A DNA stretch of 64,000 bases from the NCBI GenBank assembly GCA_020809705.1, contig CP085826.1, positions 992,001 through 1,056,000 of the forward strand. Reading direction: 5' to 3'. This DNA is from Calonectria ilicicola. Lineage: Eukaryota > Ascomycota > Sordariomycetes > Hypocreales > Nectriaceae. Position 1 is the first letter of the stretch; every line of letters begins with the position of its first letter. A program made the position numbers and the translations under genes. Under the pieces are notes generated by a model. The model worked only from the letters and a program-made list of their open reading frames with translations. It did not search any database and was not told the DNA's origin. Positions 36,105 through 46,515 of this stretch are shown here, piece by piece.

Positions 36105-37376
36105 TTATCGCCAAGGTCCATCATTTGTGGATATGGTGGAAGTCTCAGATGCTTCGAGTTGATCAACGCATGAAAAATACTCAGTACCCAGCGGTTCCAA
36201 ATTATCAAACCATGGATGCTTTTGATAAAGGCAGTTAAAGCTCGATATACTAGGACCAATATCCAACCAATCCACATCAGGCAAGCCATGGCAATTGTAT
36301 GGCATCACATTGATTGCCTCTGGCCATTCTGTTGATGAATCAGACTGAGTATCACTTGAGCTGGATTTAATGCAATCCATATTATTTGATTGGAATAGTG
36401 TACTGGTTGAAGTAGCATTGTGAAAAATCGGCAAAGTGCTGAACTCGAATGGACAGGTTTCAACACTAGCCAACACATCCGTGGGGGTGGGCTGGCGACT
36501 GGATGTTGGAGTTTCTTGTTCCGCATCGCCACTGAAATCTTGGGCTACAAAGTCCAAAAGCTTGCCGAAGGTCTTATAATGAGATGAATCCTGTGTACAA
36601 TCAAAGGCTGTGAGGATTCGTGCGTGCTCCTTCTCCCAGTGGGTTCGAATCAGGTAAACGGTTTCCTCAACCATAGAACCTAAATAGGGACTTTGTCGGA
36701 GTGGTGTATTTGGGAACAAACCATCCCAGATTTCAATCCACTGCTTGTCTTTAGATAGTTTCCGATCTGCGCGGTGATCCGTAAGCTTTTGCAGAGCCAG
36801 GTCTATGTCTGAAGGAGGACGTGGCTCGCAGCTCCGATCGGAAATATGCTTGTCGTGCTCATCTCGCTCGGAAAATTTCTGGTAGCATGAGGGGCAGTAA
36901 AGAGGTGTGTGGTGGCGCTGAATATGCTGACGTATATCCTTAATTCGTGTCAATTTGAGTTTCATGCATTTGAGGTGCTGTGCCGGACGCCACCTGAAGA
37001 AGTGACATGCAAAAACATTGGTTGATCCATCTCTTGACGGTGTGTTGGCTCGGTCATAGCATTCATCAGAGCTAGAACAATCAGACTCTTGAGCATCGTC
37101 TTGGTTGTTGTAATGGTTCGGTCTCTTTCTGCTTGTTTTTCCACGAGGTCTTTTGGATATCCGATTGGAGGAGCCCAAGTGTGCAGAGGGACGAGTCTCG
37201 CCTCGTGAAAGTGAATGACTTTTAGAAAGAATTGTTTGGAATTGATTAAACTTCTCTGATGAGCTTTCCCTAGATGAATATGCCCCGAAAAGGCCCTTGG
37301 TTTCGCCTGTCAGATCTTCTCTCTTCACTGATACTGAAAAGTCTGACATCGGCGAAGTCGATTGTAGTTGATCCAT
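36105..37376 (-). CDS. C2H2-like zinc-finger domain protein, copy A
   Basis: A single exon of 423 aa with an ATG start at 37376. Residues ~60-115 are basic/Ser-rich (possible nuclear signal RKRP). Then comes the fungal C2H2-like region: 'FACHFFRWRPAQHLKC', 'IRQHIQRHH', 'YCPSCYQKFSERDEH' and a terminal His/Cys. After it, 'WIEIWDGLFPNTPLRQSPYL' and 'EETVYLIRTHW' are shared with copy B at 39063. The C-terminal half is acidic and Ser/Thr/Pro-rich, like an activation or regulatory region. Such proteins are numerous in Pezizomycotina and uncharacterised, plausibly DNA-binding. Upstream (37476-38078) is a cluster of palindromic elements. Confidence 0.75.
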   Translation of the reverse strand: MDQLQSTSPMSDFSVSVKREDLTGETKGLFGAYSSRESSSEKFNQFQTILSKSHSLSRGETRPSAHLGSSNRISKRPRGKTSRKRPNHYNNQDDAQESDCSSSDECYDRANTPSRDGSTNVFACHFFRWRPAQHLKCMKLKLTRIKDIRQHIQRHHTPLYCPSCYQKFSERDEHDKHISDRSCEPRPPSDIDLALQKLTDHRADRKLSKDKQWIEIWDGLFPNTPLRQSPYLGSMVEETVYLIRTHWEKEHARILTAFDCTQDSSHYKTFGKLLDFVAQDFSGDAEQETPTSSRQPTPTDVLASVETCPFEFSTLPIFHNATSTSTLFQSNNMDCIKSSSSDTQSDSSTEWPEAINVMPYNCHGLPDVDWLDIGPSISSFNCLYQKHPWFDNLEPLGTEYFSCVDQLEASETSTISTNDGPWR

Positions 37377-37475
37377 GGTGGCATGGATTTTGTTGAATTT
37401 TATTGTCGTGAAGTAGACTGGGAGTCTGCTAGCAGGGCATTTTCAAATATTATACTCAGAGGCTAGCAATAGGTT

Positions 37476-38078
37476 TTCACAATTGTGAACAAATGAGGGA
37501 GCTTCCACAGTTGTGGAAGGAAGGACAACCAATCAAATTTTCCAAATTTTAGTTTGTACATTAAGGACTAAGCCCATTAGGAAACCCGTTGAAAAATCAC
37601 CACAGATGTGGCGAGGCCAGGGTGGGGGAGCAATGCTGATTGGTTGTTGGGGGCGGTGAGGCGGCTGCAGAACGGAACAGATTGATTGAGGAATGACGCC
37701 CAAGAACAATAATTTCAAACCCGGAAAGGTTTGGCCAATTGGTTCCATCTAACGGCAGTTAAATCAAGCCACTTGTGCCCCCGGTCAGACGGACTCACAA
37801 GCTCAATTTGCGCTTTTTTACACATAATCGGCGACGTGATTGTGGAGTAAAATGAACGAACGTGCGTTTTGAGTGAACATTCCACAACTGCGGACAGTTA
37901 TTTAGTGCGAATCCTTGAAAACTATCCTTCTTCCAATTGGAAACAAAATAATTATCCACCATGTTCCGCCTCCAAGAAATTTAGGGATTAGGTATTTCAC
38001 TACCTAGATTGGTCGTGGGAGTCTTTTCAATGAGTTCACACAAATGTGTTCGGACCAGCCACCACCACACATGTGGTG
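37476..38078. promoter_or_regulatory. Cluster of palindromic CCACA-N2-TGTGG elements
   Basis: Sites seen: 37476-37489 (TTCACAATTGTGAA, perfect), 37502-37519 (CTTCCACA-GT-TGTGGAAG, 8-bp arms), 37600-37611 (CCACA-GA-TGTGG), 37882-37893 (CCACA-AC-TGCGG, one mismatch), 38038-38049 (ACACA-AA-TGTGT) and 38063-38078 (CACCACA-CA-TGTGGTG, 7-bp arms). All keep the A-C-A/T-G-T core with a 2-bp spacer, and all lie within 0.75 kb upstream of the copy A start. They look like half-sites for a dimeric regulator. Confidence 0.55.
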
Positions 38079-38623
38079 TTTTCCTTTGCTATACCTAACA
38101 CGGTACAGAGCCCGGGAATTGGTTTTATATATCCCACTACACCGAAATAAATTTTAAATTCCAGTTTGGTGTTGCTCTTTCTTCCTCTTTCTCGTGTACA
38201 ATCGCTCTTATTCTGTTCAACTTTAAGTTGACCCGGGCGTGCCAGGATGGCTGAAATCAGTCATACAGTGCCGCCCCTCCACAATGAGGTGTAATTTATA
38301 CTTGGAATCTACGTGTTTGAATGTGACAAAGGTGGAATGACTCTAGGCATCTCATTCGTGGTTGGTTCAGTCATGGAAGAAACATGACTGATGTCTCAAT
38401 CATAGACCATAAGAATCTAGATGACACCAATTCTGTGATTGGATTCGGTGGTACAGTCTCGTATACACCCAAGCACATTGATCAAATTATTAATTAGCAT
38501 TATTCAAACATATCTGCTGTCTATTCTAAGACGCTCCTTACTGGGGATATATCTCGACCATTTTCTTATCATGCCTCTCAAGAATATCATGGCTTCTTCT
38601 ATTCTTACCCAAAGGAGGCCTTA

Positions 38624-38646
38624 GTGGCGACTAAAAGTCGCCACTG
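38624..38646. repeat. Perfect 10-bp inverted repeat with 3-nt spacer
   Basis: Left arm AGTGGCGACT (38624-38633), spacer AAA, right arm AGTCGCCACT (38637-38646). It would form a strong hairpin. No target-site duplication or partner end was found. Confidence 0.7.
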
Positions 38647-39062
38647 GTCGACTCAAAAAGCCGATAAAGTCAAAAGCACCAACAGGCGGAAGCTCGGCGC
38701 CAATCGAATGTCCCCAAAGGGCCACAATGAATATCCCACTGAAGAAGGCGACGAGAAAACTGGTGGTGGAAGAGACAAGCTGCCGGGGCCCAACTCGCGT
38801 TTCTTAGTCTGTCCATGTGTTTTGGAAAACATGAGCGTGTTAACTTCTTTTATTGATGAATAAGAATGCTGTATAAATGAATAGAGAAGCTCTATCTATC
38901 CCCTGGCCTAAAACCACTTTCTGAACGATTTTGTTATTTAAAATAAGTGACAATCTTGGTTGTATGGAAAACTCCATGATAAGGATAATGAATGACTTTG
39001 GCGGATGTTGTTGGCTGCAAAACTGATTGGCCAGAGTATTCCTCTCGTACCTTATTCCCATA

Positions 39063-40169
39063 TTAGTTCTCTTCCTTCAAAATGTCCACCAAGATGGCGT
39101 TTAAGACTATCCTCTCTAACGCAGGCGTTAAATCTTTTGCCTGAAGTTGATCTTGGTCGGTGCTCTGATGCGTCGCCAGGTACTCCTCAACTAAAGTGGC
39201 ACCCTGATCAGCCCAAAAGTCCCGAATCATGCAGATCTTTTGTTCCACCCCGAAGTTAAGGAAGGGTGATTCTGGACACTGAGCCTTAGGGAAAATGGTC
39301 TTCCAGATTCGCATCCAGCGTTTGCATTCAGGTAAATAAAGCTTATCTCGCCTCTTTATAATTTCCTTGTCGGCATGTGTAATTCCTTGAATTGTTCGCG
39401 GGTCGCGTCTCTGACAGGTTCTGGCGCGGCAGTGATCATCACGAATTTTAGCGTCGTTGTATACCTCGTAACAAATAGGACAGTAAGGTTGCTGCTTATG
39501 TGCTCGCCAAATATGCTCTCTGATGTCCTCTATAGAGCCGAAATGATGATTTAGTAGACACAGTTGGTATTTTTTGGCGTCCAGCTTATAGAATGGGCAA
39601 GCCAAGTGAAAGTACCCGTTTACTTTAGAGATAGTGCCATGTTCCATATCATACTCGCCTCCTCTGTGGTAACCCATTGAACGAAGACGCTTTCTTGCCC
39701 TTGAACGGTGCCTTCTTGGTGGCAGTCTGTCCGCTGGGGGAATAGTATAAAGCACCAATGCAATCAAGGGCAACATACGGGCCTTAGAAAATGCTTTCAG
39801 ATCATTAACAGTACTTTGAGGTACCTCGACAACTTTCACAGTAAGTGGTTCGTCCGGATATTCTTCCTGAGAATCAAACTCGTCATCGCTCTCAGAATTC
39901 GAGTCAGATTCAGAGTCAGTCGAGGAATCCGAACAGTCGGAATCATCAGTTTCCTCGGAAAGCATTCTTTTAGTTCCAAGAGTGACCACGTAACTGGATT
40001 CTTGACCCGAACAAGACTGGGCCTCAGGGAAAGACGGTGCAGCCCGGTCAAAATCCCGATTTAAAGGTTCTTCTTCAGTGTTTTGGAGACGCAAAGTGAG
40101 ATGATATTGGTCACACTCTGAATTTTGAGGCTGGGAGGCAGAATGCGATTGAATTTCTATCAAGGTCAT
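39063..40169 (-). CDS. C2H2-like zinc-finger domain protein, copy B
   Basis: A single exon of 368 aa, ATG at 40169, with a TATA-like run on the minus strand about 100 nt upstream (40269-40277). Residues ~72-107 are acidic/Ser-rich; then a basic stretch 'RRHRSRARKRLR', and the zinc region 'HLACPFYKLDAKKYQLC', 'IREHIWRAH', 'PYCPICYEVYND', 'HCRARTC'. After it come 'WMRIWKTIFPKAQCPESPFL' and 'EQKICMIRDFW', which align with copy A. Copy A and copy B lie in the same orientation 1.7 kb apart, so they look like an old tandem duplication. The function is unknown; DNA-binding is plausible. One CCACA-GT-TGTGG site lies upstream at 40445. Confidence 0.75.
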   Translation of the reverse strand: MTLIEIQSHSASQPQNSECDQYHLTLRLQNTEEEPLNRDFDRAAPSFPEAQSCSGQESSYVVTLGTKRMLSEETDDSDCSDSSTDSESDSNSESDDEFDSQEEYPDEPLTVKVVEVPQSTVNDLKAFSKARMLPLIALVLYTIPPADRLPPRRHRSRARKRLRSMGYHRGGEYDMEHGTISKVNGYFHLACPFYKLDAKKYQLCLLNHHFGSIEDIREHIWRAHKQQPYCPICYEVYNDAKIRDDHCRARTCQRRDPRTIQGITHADKEIIKRRDKLYLPECKRWMRIWKTIFPKAQCPESPFLNFGVEQKICMIRDFWADQGATLVEEYLATHQSTDQDQLQAKDLTPALERIVLNAILVDILKEEN

Positions 40170-43060
40170 GATGTCGTTGGAAGCAATTAGACTTGAGGAT
40201 AGAAGAAAAGAGTGAGAGGAATATTGATGGAATGAGTTTCTTGTTGCGAAAGAGATGAAGCCCAGTGGTTATATATACCGACAGTGGATATTACCAGTAC
40301 CAAATATGTTACATTGAACAAGGCTGGCAACGCGCCCCTGTGCAAAACGGTAAGATGACGGATGCCTTCTTTCTGTAGAGCCTCATGCGAACCGTCAGCT
40401 AATACACTTTGTTAGGTGCACGCCCCACCTTGATCGCGCTACCACCACAGTTGTGGAAGCAGGTGCCATTCGATGGTATGGAGCGTAGCTTTCCATTACA
40501 AAAAAGAAGCGCAGAATACTCCTTCTAGATTAGCCATTAGCAGTGCCCAAATGAAAGTACCTGTCGAAGCATGCATACTCTCAGTCAAAGCCACAAATAG
40601 CAACCCTGTAGCCCCTGCACTACCACGATTATGGATGGCCTCAAATGGAGACATCCAGGTTCCTTTTAACACTTATCGATATTGAAAGTCGTAGAAGCCG
40701 TGGCTTTGACTTTACCTAGTACTATGCTTCGCCTTGGTATCAAGCTCTTGTAAACGCCAAACGAGTTAAATCAAAAGTTTTCATGTAGCCTTAAACGTGG
40801 AACTCTTGTTTTCAATGTTTAGCCTTTTCATCTCCTGGATTCTTATCATGCCAAAATATTGACCGTTGAACTCCGGGAGCATTTAGACAAGGCTGCCGAA
40901 TGATCGAACAAAATGTCTGCTTATTTCTGACAAACGCCTAGAACATGCTCACACTTGCGTACTGGGTGGCTTGTGCTGCCAAGGAAATTTCTTAGGGTGT
41001 TGCTCTATTGGTAATGCATGCATTGCAGTGTCATAGAAGCTGTCTATTAATCATCCATTACGCGAAACACGCGAAACACAGCATGAGAATTGTACCTGAA
41101 CTTGCGCACACTATCATACGTTTCGCCATCTTGTGTATGGTACGAGTTGTGGCAAGATTTAGCGTAAAGTCGACATACACGGGGACCTTGTCACACGATC
41201 TGTTAATGTGAGGCTACATGCACAGCGGCGCCGCTTACCATCGGAAATGTTCGGAAGTTCAACCTCCTGACACTGTTCCCATGAGCTAAGCACGCTATAC
41301 GTTAGAATGTAGAATCCTAATGACGCGTTAGTCCGAGTCAATTTAACACAGATTAGTTCATTCAAGTCAGACTGTATTTCCAACCAACCAAACAGCCTTC
41401 TTCACTTTGCAGCGGCCATTATGCAACACCTAAACTGTTAGGCAAAAATGATGAATGCTTAAACTCGGCAAATTATTTTTACAACCAAAAAAAAACCATT
41501 TACTTGTATCCTACGGCTTAACTTGCAGTCCTGAAATTGGGAATGTGGCAAACGTTTCATGGAATGTATAGGATGTTCCCGACCATATAATGGCCTAAGA
41601 AACAGCCTGCATCATCTAATATATACGACTCCCCTGGGTAATTGCAATTCCAGCCGTTTGCACTGTTCGCATGATTAAATCCACTTGGTGGGTGGCCATG
41701 AACAATAATCACGGCAGTGTTGGCTGCCCTGGAGTCACGGCACCCGGTCAGCACATGCACTACGTTATCAGTGTATATAATTGGTTTGAACACTTTATTT
41801 TGTGATTTTTGGTTCAGATGACCTGAAATACCTAATCTGCATGCTCTTCCAATGGATGTTTTGGGATAAAACGTTGAGCTAGTTCCAATGGTAAATTTTT
41901 GTCCCGCTGCTGTCTTTTGGATTATTCACTGGCAGAAAAATCAGTATGGTTCAATACCAATAAAGATACTTGCGTCTTCATTTATCACTGACGTATTCAT
42001 CACTCTAAATGGCGGTTACTCCACCAGCAGGACGTTATATTGCCTCTTCTTCGTGAGATACATAACAAGCGGTAGTGTTGTGCCTACCATTTTAATAATA
42101 TGAGTAACATCAAAGGAATTGAAAAGTGGTGATATCCGATTTAATGTCCATCAAGAGCTGAAATGTTTATTTTCTCTTTAATGGCAGAGACAATAGCACA
42201 CTAATCCTGCTAATGCGTAGTGAGCCCACCCACCAAATATGAGCCAGGCCTCCAGGCGTTAACAATACATACTGTCTGCAGAGCATCTTATAAAGTGGCT
42301 TTTCAAATCTGCTTTATACCTAAATAAGACTGAGTGTGTTATTGCAAAAAAGAAATACAAACAAATGAATAAAAATGGGGGGTTTTATGATGATTGTACA
42401 AAAGGAGCCAGCTCTTAGCTAGGTTGGTCCCTTAAGTTCGGGTATTGTGATGAGGGTGCAAGTACGAATTATATAATTTCACTGTGTATAGCCAGTCAAT
42501 CACAGTTTTTCCCGGTGGGATATTAGCGGGAGCTGCTTAGAAGTAAGCACAGCCGCTAGCTGTCAGCTAGGCCTTTTTGAGGACAGAAGTCCGCAAGAAT
42601 CCCCGCAGCGCAAGTCAAAGGCAAGATGCTAATGAGCTCTGAAAGCATCATCATAATTTCGCGCAAAATAACACTGCTATTTTTAAACGAACTTAGGTCT
42701 AGTTTACCTTCATGAAATTCACATCAGATGAACGGCAAGCGGAACTTGTACCCGAGCAGGATCCGCATGACCAAGAAGCTGAAGCTGGGATTCTTGTGAC
42801 GCGTACATGTGGCTGCGTCCTAGATACCATCGGTCCCCCTTTCGTCATTAGCCTCGTACACCACTAGATAATTATAGCTTCACAAATTCTTGTTGCCTAA
42901 AGGTTGCGCCGTGCCACAAGCGTCATATTTGGATACTCAGCTGGTCTAGCCCCACCACACCTCTTGCACCCTGCTTTCAGCTCTACCTACAGGATACGGT
43001 TCAGCTTTATCGAGCGGTCTTAATGATTAACAATGTCATGTAGTTGAGCAAATCTTGAAC
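40170..43060. other. Gene-poor AT-rich stretch
   Basis: About 2.9 kb without a gene I can support. A minus-strand frame at 41557-41793 (78 codons, no ATG) has a protein-like composition with three Cys (TGCRDS, WNCNYPG, DDAGCFLG). It may be an exon or decayed piece of an unknown gene. Other short frames look like chance. Confidence 0.4.
40445..40456. promoter_or_regulatory. CCACA-GT-TGTGG element upstream of copy B
   Basis: The same core and spacer as the site at 37505-37516 of the copy A cluster, 276 nt before the copy B start. It is one of the reasons to think the two paralogs share a regulator. Confidence 0.5.
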
Positions 43061-45634
43061 ATGGAAGGATTAAAGGATGAATGGATCAATCTCAAAGAAA
43101 TGACTGACCAATCTCAACAAGAGGGAGAGGCGGCATCTTCGTCGGCTGCCCCTCGCGATGAGGCGACAATGCCAGCAACCGGTGCGCCAGAAGATTCTGG
43201 CTATGTGCCAGATATAAAATTCGACCCACAGGCTGTGTATGCCATGATTGAAAATTCGAAATGGCGGAAAGCCATCATCGTGGATGGAGTGCCTCGGTGG
43301 GCAACAAACCAAGGGAATGGCATCGGCGACAAAATTGACACCGACATTACATGGAAGATGCGACAGATGGGTGACGTTCTTTACCTTGCGCCAAAGGAAG
43401 TCCAAGATGATGCTGAAGATGGTCTCGAAGCCTCCAATAACAGACGCGTCGAAGCGTTTCTTGATAAAGCTACTGCAGATCTAGTCGCGAAGAGCACAAA
43501 GGATCCTCCGCCAGTCTATGAAGAGCTCCGAGCCATTTTCGCAGACAATTTCGACGCAGCAATCACTCTATTGACTCGTGATGGTGTGCTCGCGACAGAT
43601 GTTCACGGATATATCGACAATGACTTCGATAATCCAGGCCCTCGGGTAAACAAGGAAACCCAGTTCATCACAAGAGGCTACCATTCCTTGATGAATCGTG
43701 ACAAGGATCCTGTCTTTGAGAGATTAAGTAAACAGCTTCACCAATCATTGATGCCTCTCGGTGAGGACAAGGAAGATTCTGGCAAAAATAAAGAGGAGGA
43801 ATCAGGATACGAATCTGGGGGTTCAGCGGTATCGCAAGACCGTTGCCGAGAGTCTCCAGCGTATCCAATGTGTGACGATGGTTGCTGGCTGAAACGATCC
43901 GCTTCCATCCCCAACACTTCACCGCAGCCAACTGAAGTGCCTGCGAAAGGCTTGACATTGGATTCCATCAACTTATATATCGAGTTGAAACCCGGCTTCA
44001 CTCGTGTTCTAACCATTGCGCCAGGAAGCCATAATGAGGCAATCAGATGCACCCTAGAGCCAATGGAAATCCTAGGCGCCCTGGAAAAACAACCAAGCGA
44101 GCTGATTGAAGCCCAAGCATATGAAGCCTTATCATATACCTGGGGAGATGCGACCAAATGCCAAATCATTGAGTGTAACGGCAAGACCGTTGGCGTCAGT
44201 CAGAATCTCTTCGATGCCTTGGTCAATATCCGTCTTCTGGATAAGAATAGAGCAGTCTGGATTGATGCGCTCTGCATTAACCAAGAAGACAACGCGGAGA
44301 AGAGCGTGCAAGTCCGACACATGTATGCAATCTATCGAGCCGCTACTCGGGTAATCGTTTGGCTAGGTAAACAATCGGATGACAGTGACTTCGTTATGCA
44401 AGGCATGGCTTTCGTTGGAGTACGCAAGAACAGAGCCACCATCATGAGGCGCGATCACCATCACGATTGCTTAGTCCAGCTTGCAAGATTCGTCAAAGGA
44501 ATTGACATCTTGACTAAACGACCATGGTTCTCCCGCAGCTGGATACGGCAGGAAATTGCTGCTGCTGCCAAGGTCACTGTTCAATGTGGATCCAGACAGG
44601 TACCATGGGTTGCCCTGAAGCGATCTGTCAATTCTATCACACGCTTACGCAAGAAGTACGTAGCTTCCGAGTCTCTTTTCAACGGGAATGATGAAGAATT
44701 CAAGCGCCTCATCGGGGTCTATAAAGGCGAGTCGCATGCTTTATCCTTCCTGAAGAAGGACTGGGTCGTTGGACAGTCAGTGCTCTCCGAAGCTGGAGAT
44801 TTACGCAGCATCTGGTACTATCATACAGGAGGGATGCTAGAGCTCCTCATGGCGGGCCGAGCATATGACGCCACAGATGCTAGAGACAAGGTCTATGCCA
44901 TACTAGGTATGGCTGAGGTGCCTGTGAATCCTCGCCATCTAAGCGCAGGCTTGGTGTGGGCGCGCGATAAAAAGGAACCACCAGTGATGGAAATCAATTA
45001 TGCGGCCAGTATCTCGGAAGTCTATCAGCACACGGCAAAATATCTGGTAAATCGGGATGAGAATCTCGACATCCTCTGCATTTTGCCCACCCATCGCGAC
45101 GCAACCTCTCATGAACTACCTTCTTGGGTACCAGACTGGCGCGTGAGTTTGGCTTCAAGATCACTGTACGATAATTGGGATTACATTTCGTATAAATGGG
45201 GTGCGTCTGGCTTCACGAAAGCAGAAGCTCAAGATCAAACCGACCTTAGACGGTTAAGCGTGACGGGTTTCGAAATTGCGCACATCTAGCAACTTCTCCC
45301 GCTCTACCCAAATCAACTCCCGCATCCACCTGAGAACCCAACGGGGTCAGCTGTTCAATTCGAGGAAGGCAAGCACATTCGCAGATTTGGACAGTCGACT
45401 AGAGGCCCTGCCATTGTACCGTCGACTGCGGTAGTTGGTGATGCCATTTGGATCCTTCATGGATGCAGAATGCCTGTTGTACTACGGTTAGTAGAGGCAG
45501 AGGAAGGCCTTAATAAAGGAGCATTTGAAGTTATTGGACCTTGCTACGTTAGTACGCTCATGTTTGGAGAGGCTGTCGAGTGGCTTGAAGCAGGTCAACA
45601 TGATTTGAATTTGAAGTCGGTTGTGCTAATCTAA
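43061..45634 (+). pseudogene. HET-domain (heterokaryon incompatibility) protein cut by an in-frame TAG
   Basis: The first ATG is 43061; an open frame of 742 codons ends in TAG at 45287-45289. The same frame then continues for 114 codons to TAA at 45632-45634, reading 'VVGDAIWILHGCRMPVVLRL' and 'FEVIGPCYVSTLMFGEAVEW', the usual C-terminus of HET proteins. The HET domain starts near residue 352: 'YEALSYTWGD', 'VWIDALCINQEDNAEKS', 'QVRHMYAIYRAATRVIVWLG', then 'RPWFSRSWIRQEI'. Before it is a non-HET N-terminus of about 350 residues, without a known domain and with an acidic, Ser-rich segment, which is unusual. HET proteins trigger cell death on non-self fusion. The stop removes the C-terminal part but leaves the HET core, so a truncated protein could still have some activity. 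Confidence 0.85.
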
Positions 45635-45963
45635 CGGACCATGGCCGTGATTTTCGTTCAATAGTCAATAACAATAATATCTTGAGAAGAAAGCAGCAGA
45701 AAGCTATATTAATAATCTTTTGCAAGGGTCATGTCTATGTCAATGTTGTAATAATTCGTTAGCTTCCTAAATTTCGAGGCTGAGAGTGATAAGGAAGCTC
45801 CACAGATAGCCCAGAAACTAATAAAAGACCGCTTCGTGTTCGCCAGCCGACTCCGCCTTTCCTAACCAGATCAGTCCTCAGTTGAATGAGCCAATAGCTG
45901 CAGCTCACAAGTGTCCAAATACCATGCAAGCGAGTTATGACCTATCGCCTGCTTTTATGTCCT
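45635..45963. other. Intergenic between convergent genes
   Basis: Short 3' spacer between the HET gene and the minus-strand gene at 45964-46515. No feature recognised. Confidence 0.4.
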
Positions 45964-46515
45964 TCATGGAATATTATGATTAACAAACGAACCAATGATA
46001 CGTTCACCGAGTTGCTGTACAGTCCGACGCAGGAACAGCGAGACGAACGGCATCAAAAACTTATTGGTCTGAATAATAACCTTGCCACATAATTCCCATC
46101 CCTCTACATTGCTCTCTGGGCTGCTGACTTCGGAATCTGTTCCGCCTATTCTTCCATCTTGTCGCATCCGAATTGTCCAAGTTGTCCAGGATGAAACGCC
46201 AGTATTTGTAACCGTCCTAAATTTGATACCATCCGGAATGTCCTGGTAGATCGAGCACCAAGTAGCAGCTCTCCGAAGGCCAGCGGCGAGGGCGACGTAT
46301 CCAGCTGTATTCACTGCTCTTGTTCTCTGATCCCAAGGCCCGAAAAAAGGATCATTAGCAATAAGAGTAGGGTCAGGAGGAAGCTCGCTCGATACAGGGT
46401 CCTCACCAACTTCGGTTAAAGCTGGTCCATTCGTCTGCAGGTATTCTAATGCGAATTGGGCAGAGATATGTGGAGGAAGAGGGATCGCCAGCTCCACTGC
46501 ATATTGTGACTGCAT
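45964..46515 (-). CDS. Small fungal protein, DUF7053/SRPBCC-like
   Basis: A single exon of 183 aa, ATG at 46515. 'PLPPHISAQFALEYLQTN' is an N-terminal helix opening. It is followed by a beta-rich middle with 'YQDIPDGIKFRTVTNTGVSSW' and 'TWTIRMRQDGRI', then a C-terminal helix 'VSLFLRRTVQQLGERIIGSF'. This order (helix, antiparallel strands, long C-terminal helix) matches the helix-grip fold of the SRPBCC superfamily, and the wording around the strands resembles fungal DUF7053 proteins. They are presumed to bind a small hydrophobic ligand. An intron-like stretch with donor and branch lies just upstream, so a 5'-UTR intron or extra small exon is possible. Confidence 0.6.
   Translation of the reverse strand: MQSQYAVELAIPLPPHISAQFALEYLQTNGPALTEVGEDPVSSELPPDPTLIANDPFFGPWDQRTRAVNTAGYVALAAGLRRAATWCSIYQDIPDGIKFRTVTNTGVSSWTTWTIRMRQDGRIGGTDSEVSSPESNVEGWELCGKVIIQTNKFLMPFVSLFLRRTVQQLGERIIGSFVNHNIP

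Larger units (their letters stand above)
37377..39062. other. Intergenic, with palindrome cluster and possible remnant of a third C2H2-like copy
   Basis: Holds the palindrome cluster (37476-38078), a perfect 10-bp inverted repeat (38624-38646) and an 8-bp one (38368-38390). On the plus strand a TATA-like element (TTTATATAT, about 38123) is followed by an ATG at 38247 that stops after 15 codons (MAEISHTVPPLHNEV). A later frame (38624-38863) reads a basic linker and then 'NSRFLVCPC', which resembles the entry of the zinc region ('HLACPFY' in copy B). This could be a decayed third paralog; that is an inference. Confidence 0.35.

Noticed and set aside
5041..45289. Nonstandard genetic code with stop-codon reassignment
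   Set aside because: All three stop codons appear as interruptions and all intact genes end normally at TAA, TAG or TGA.
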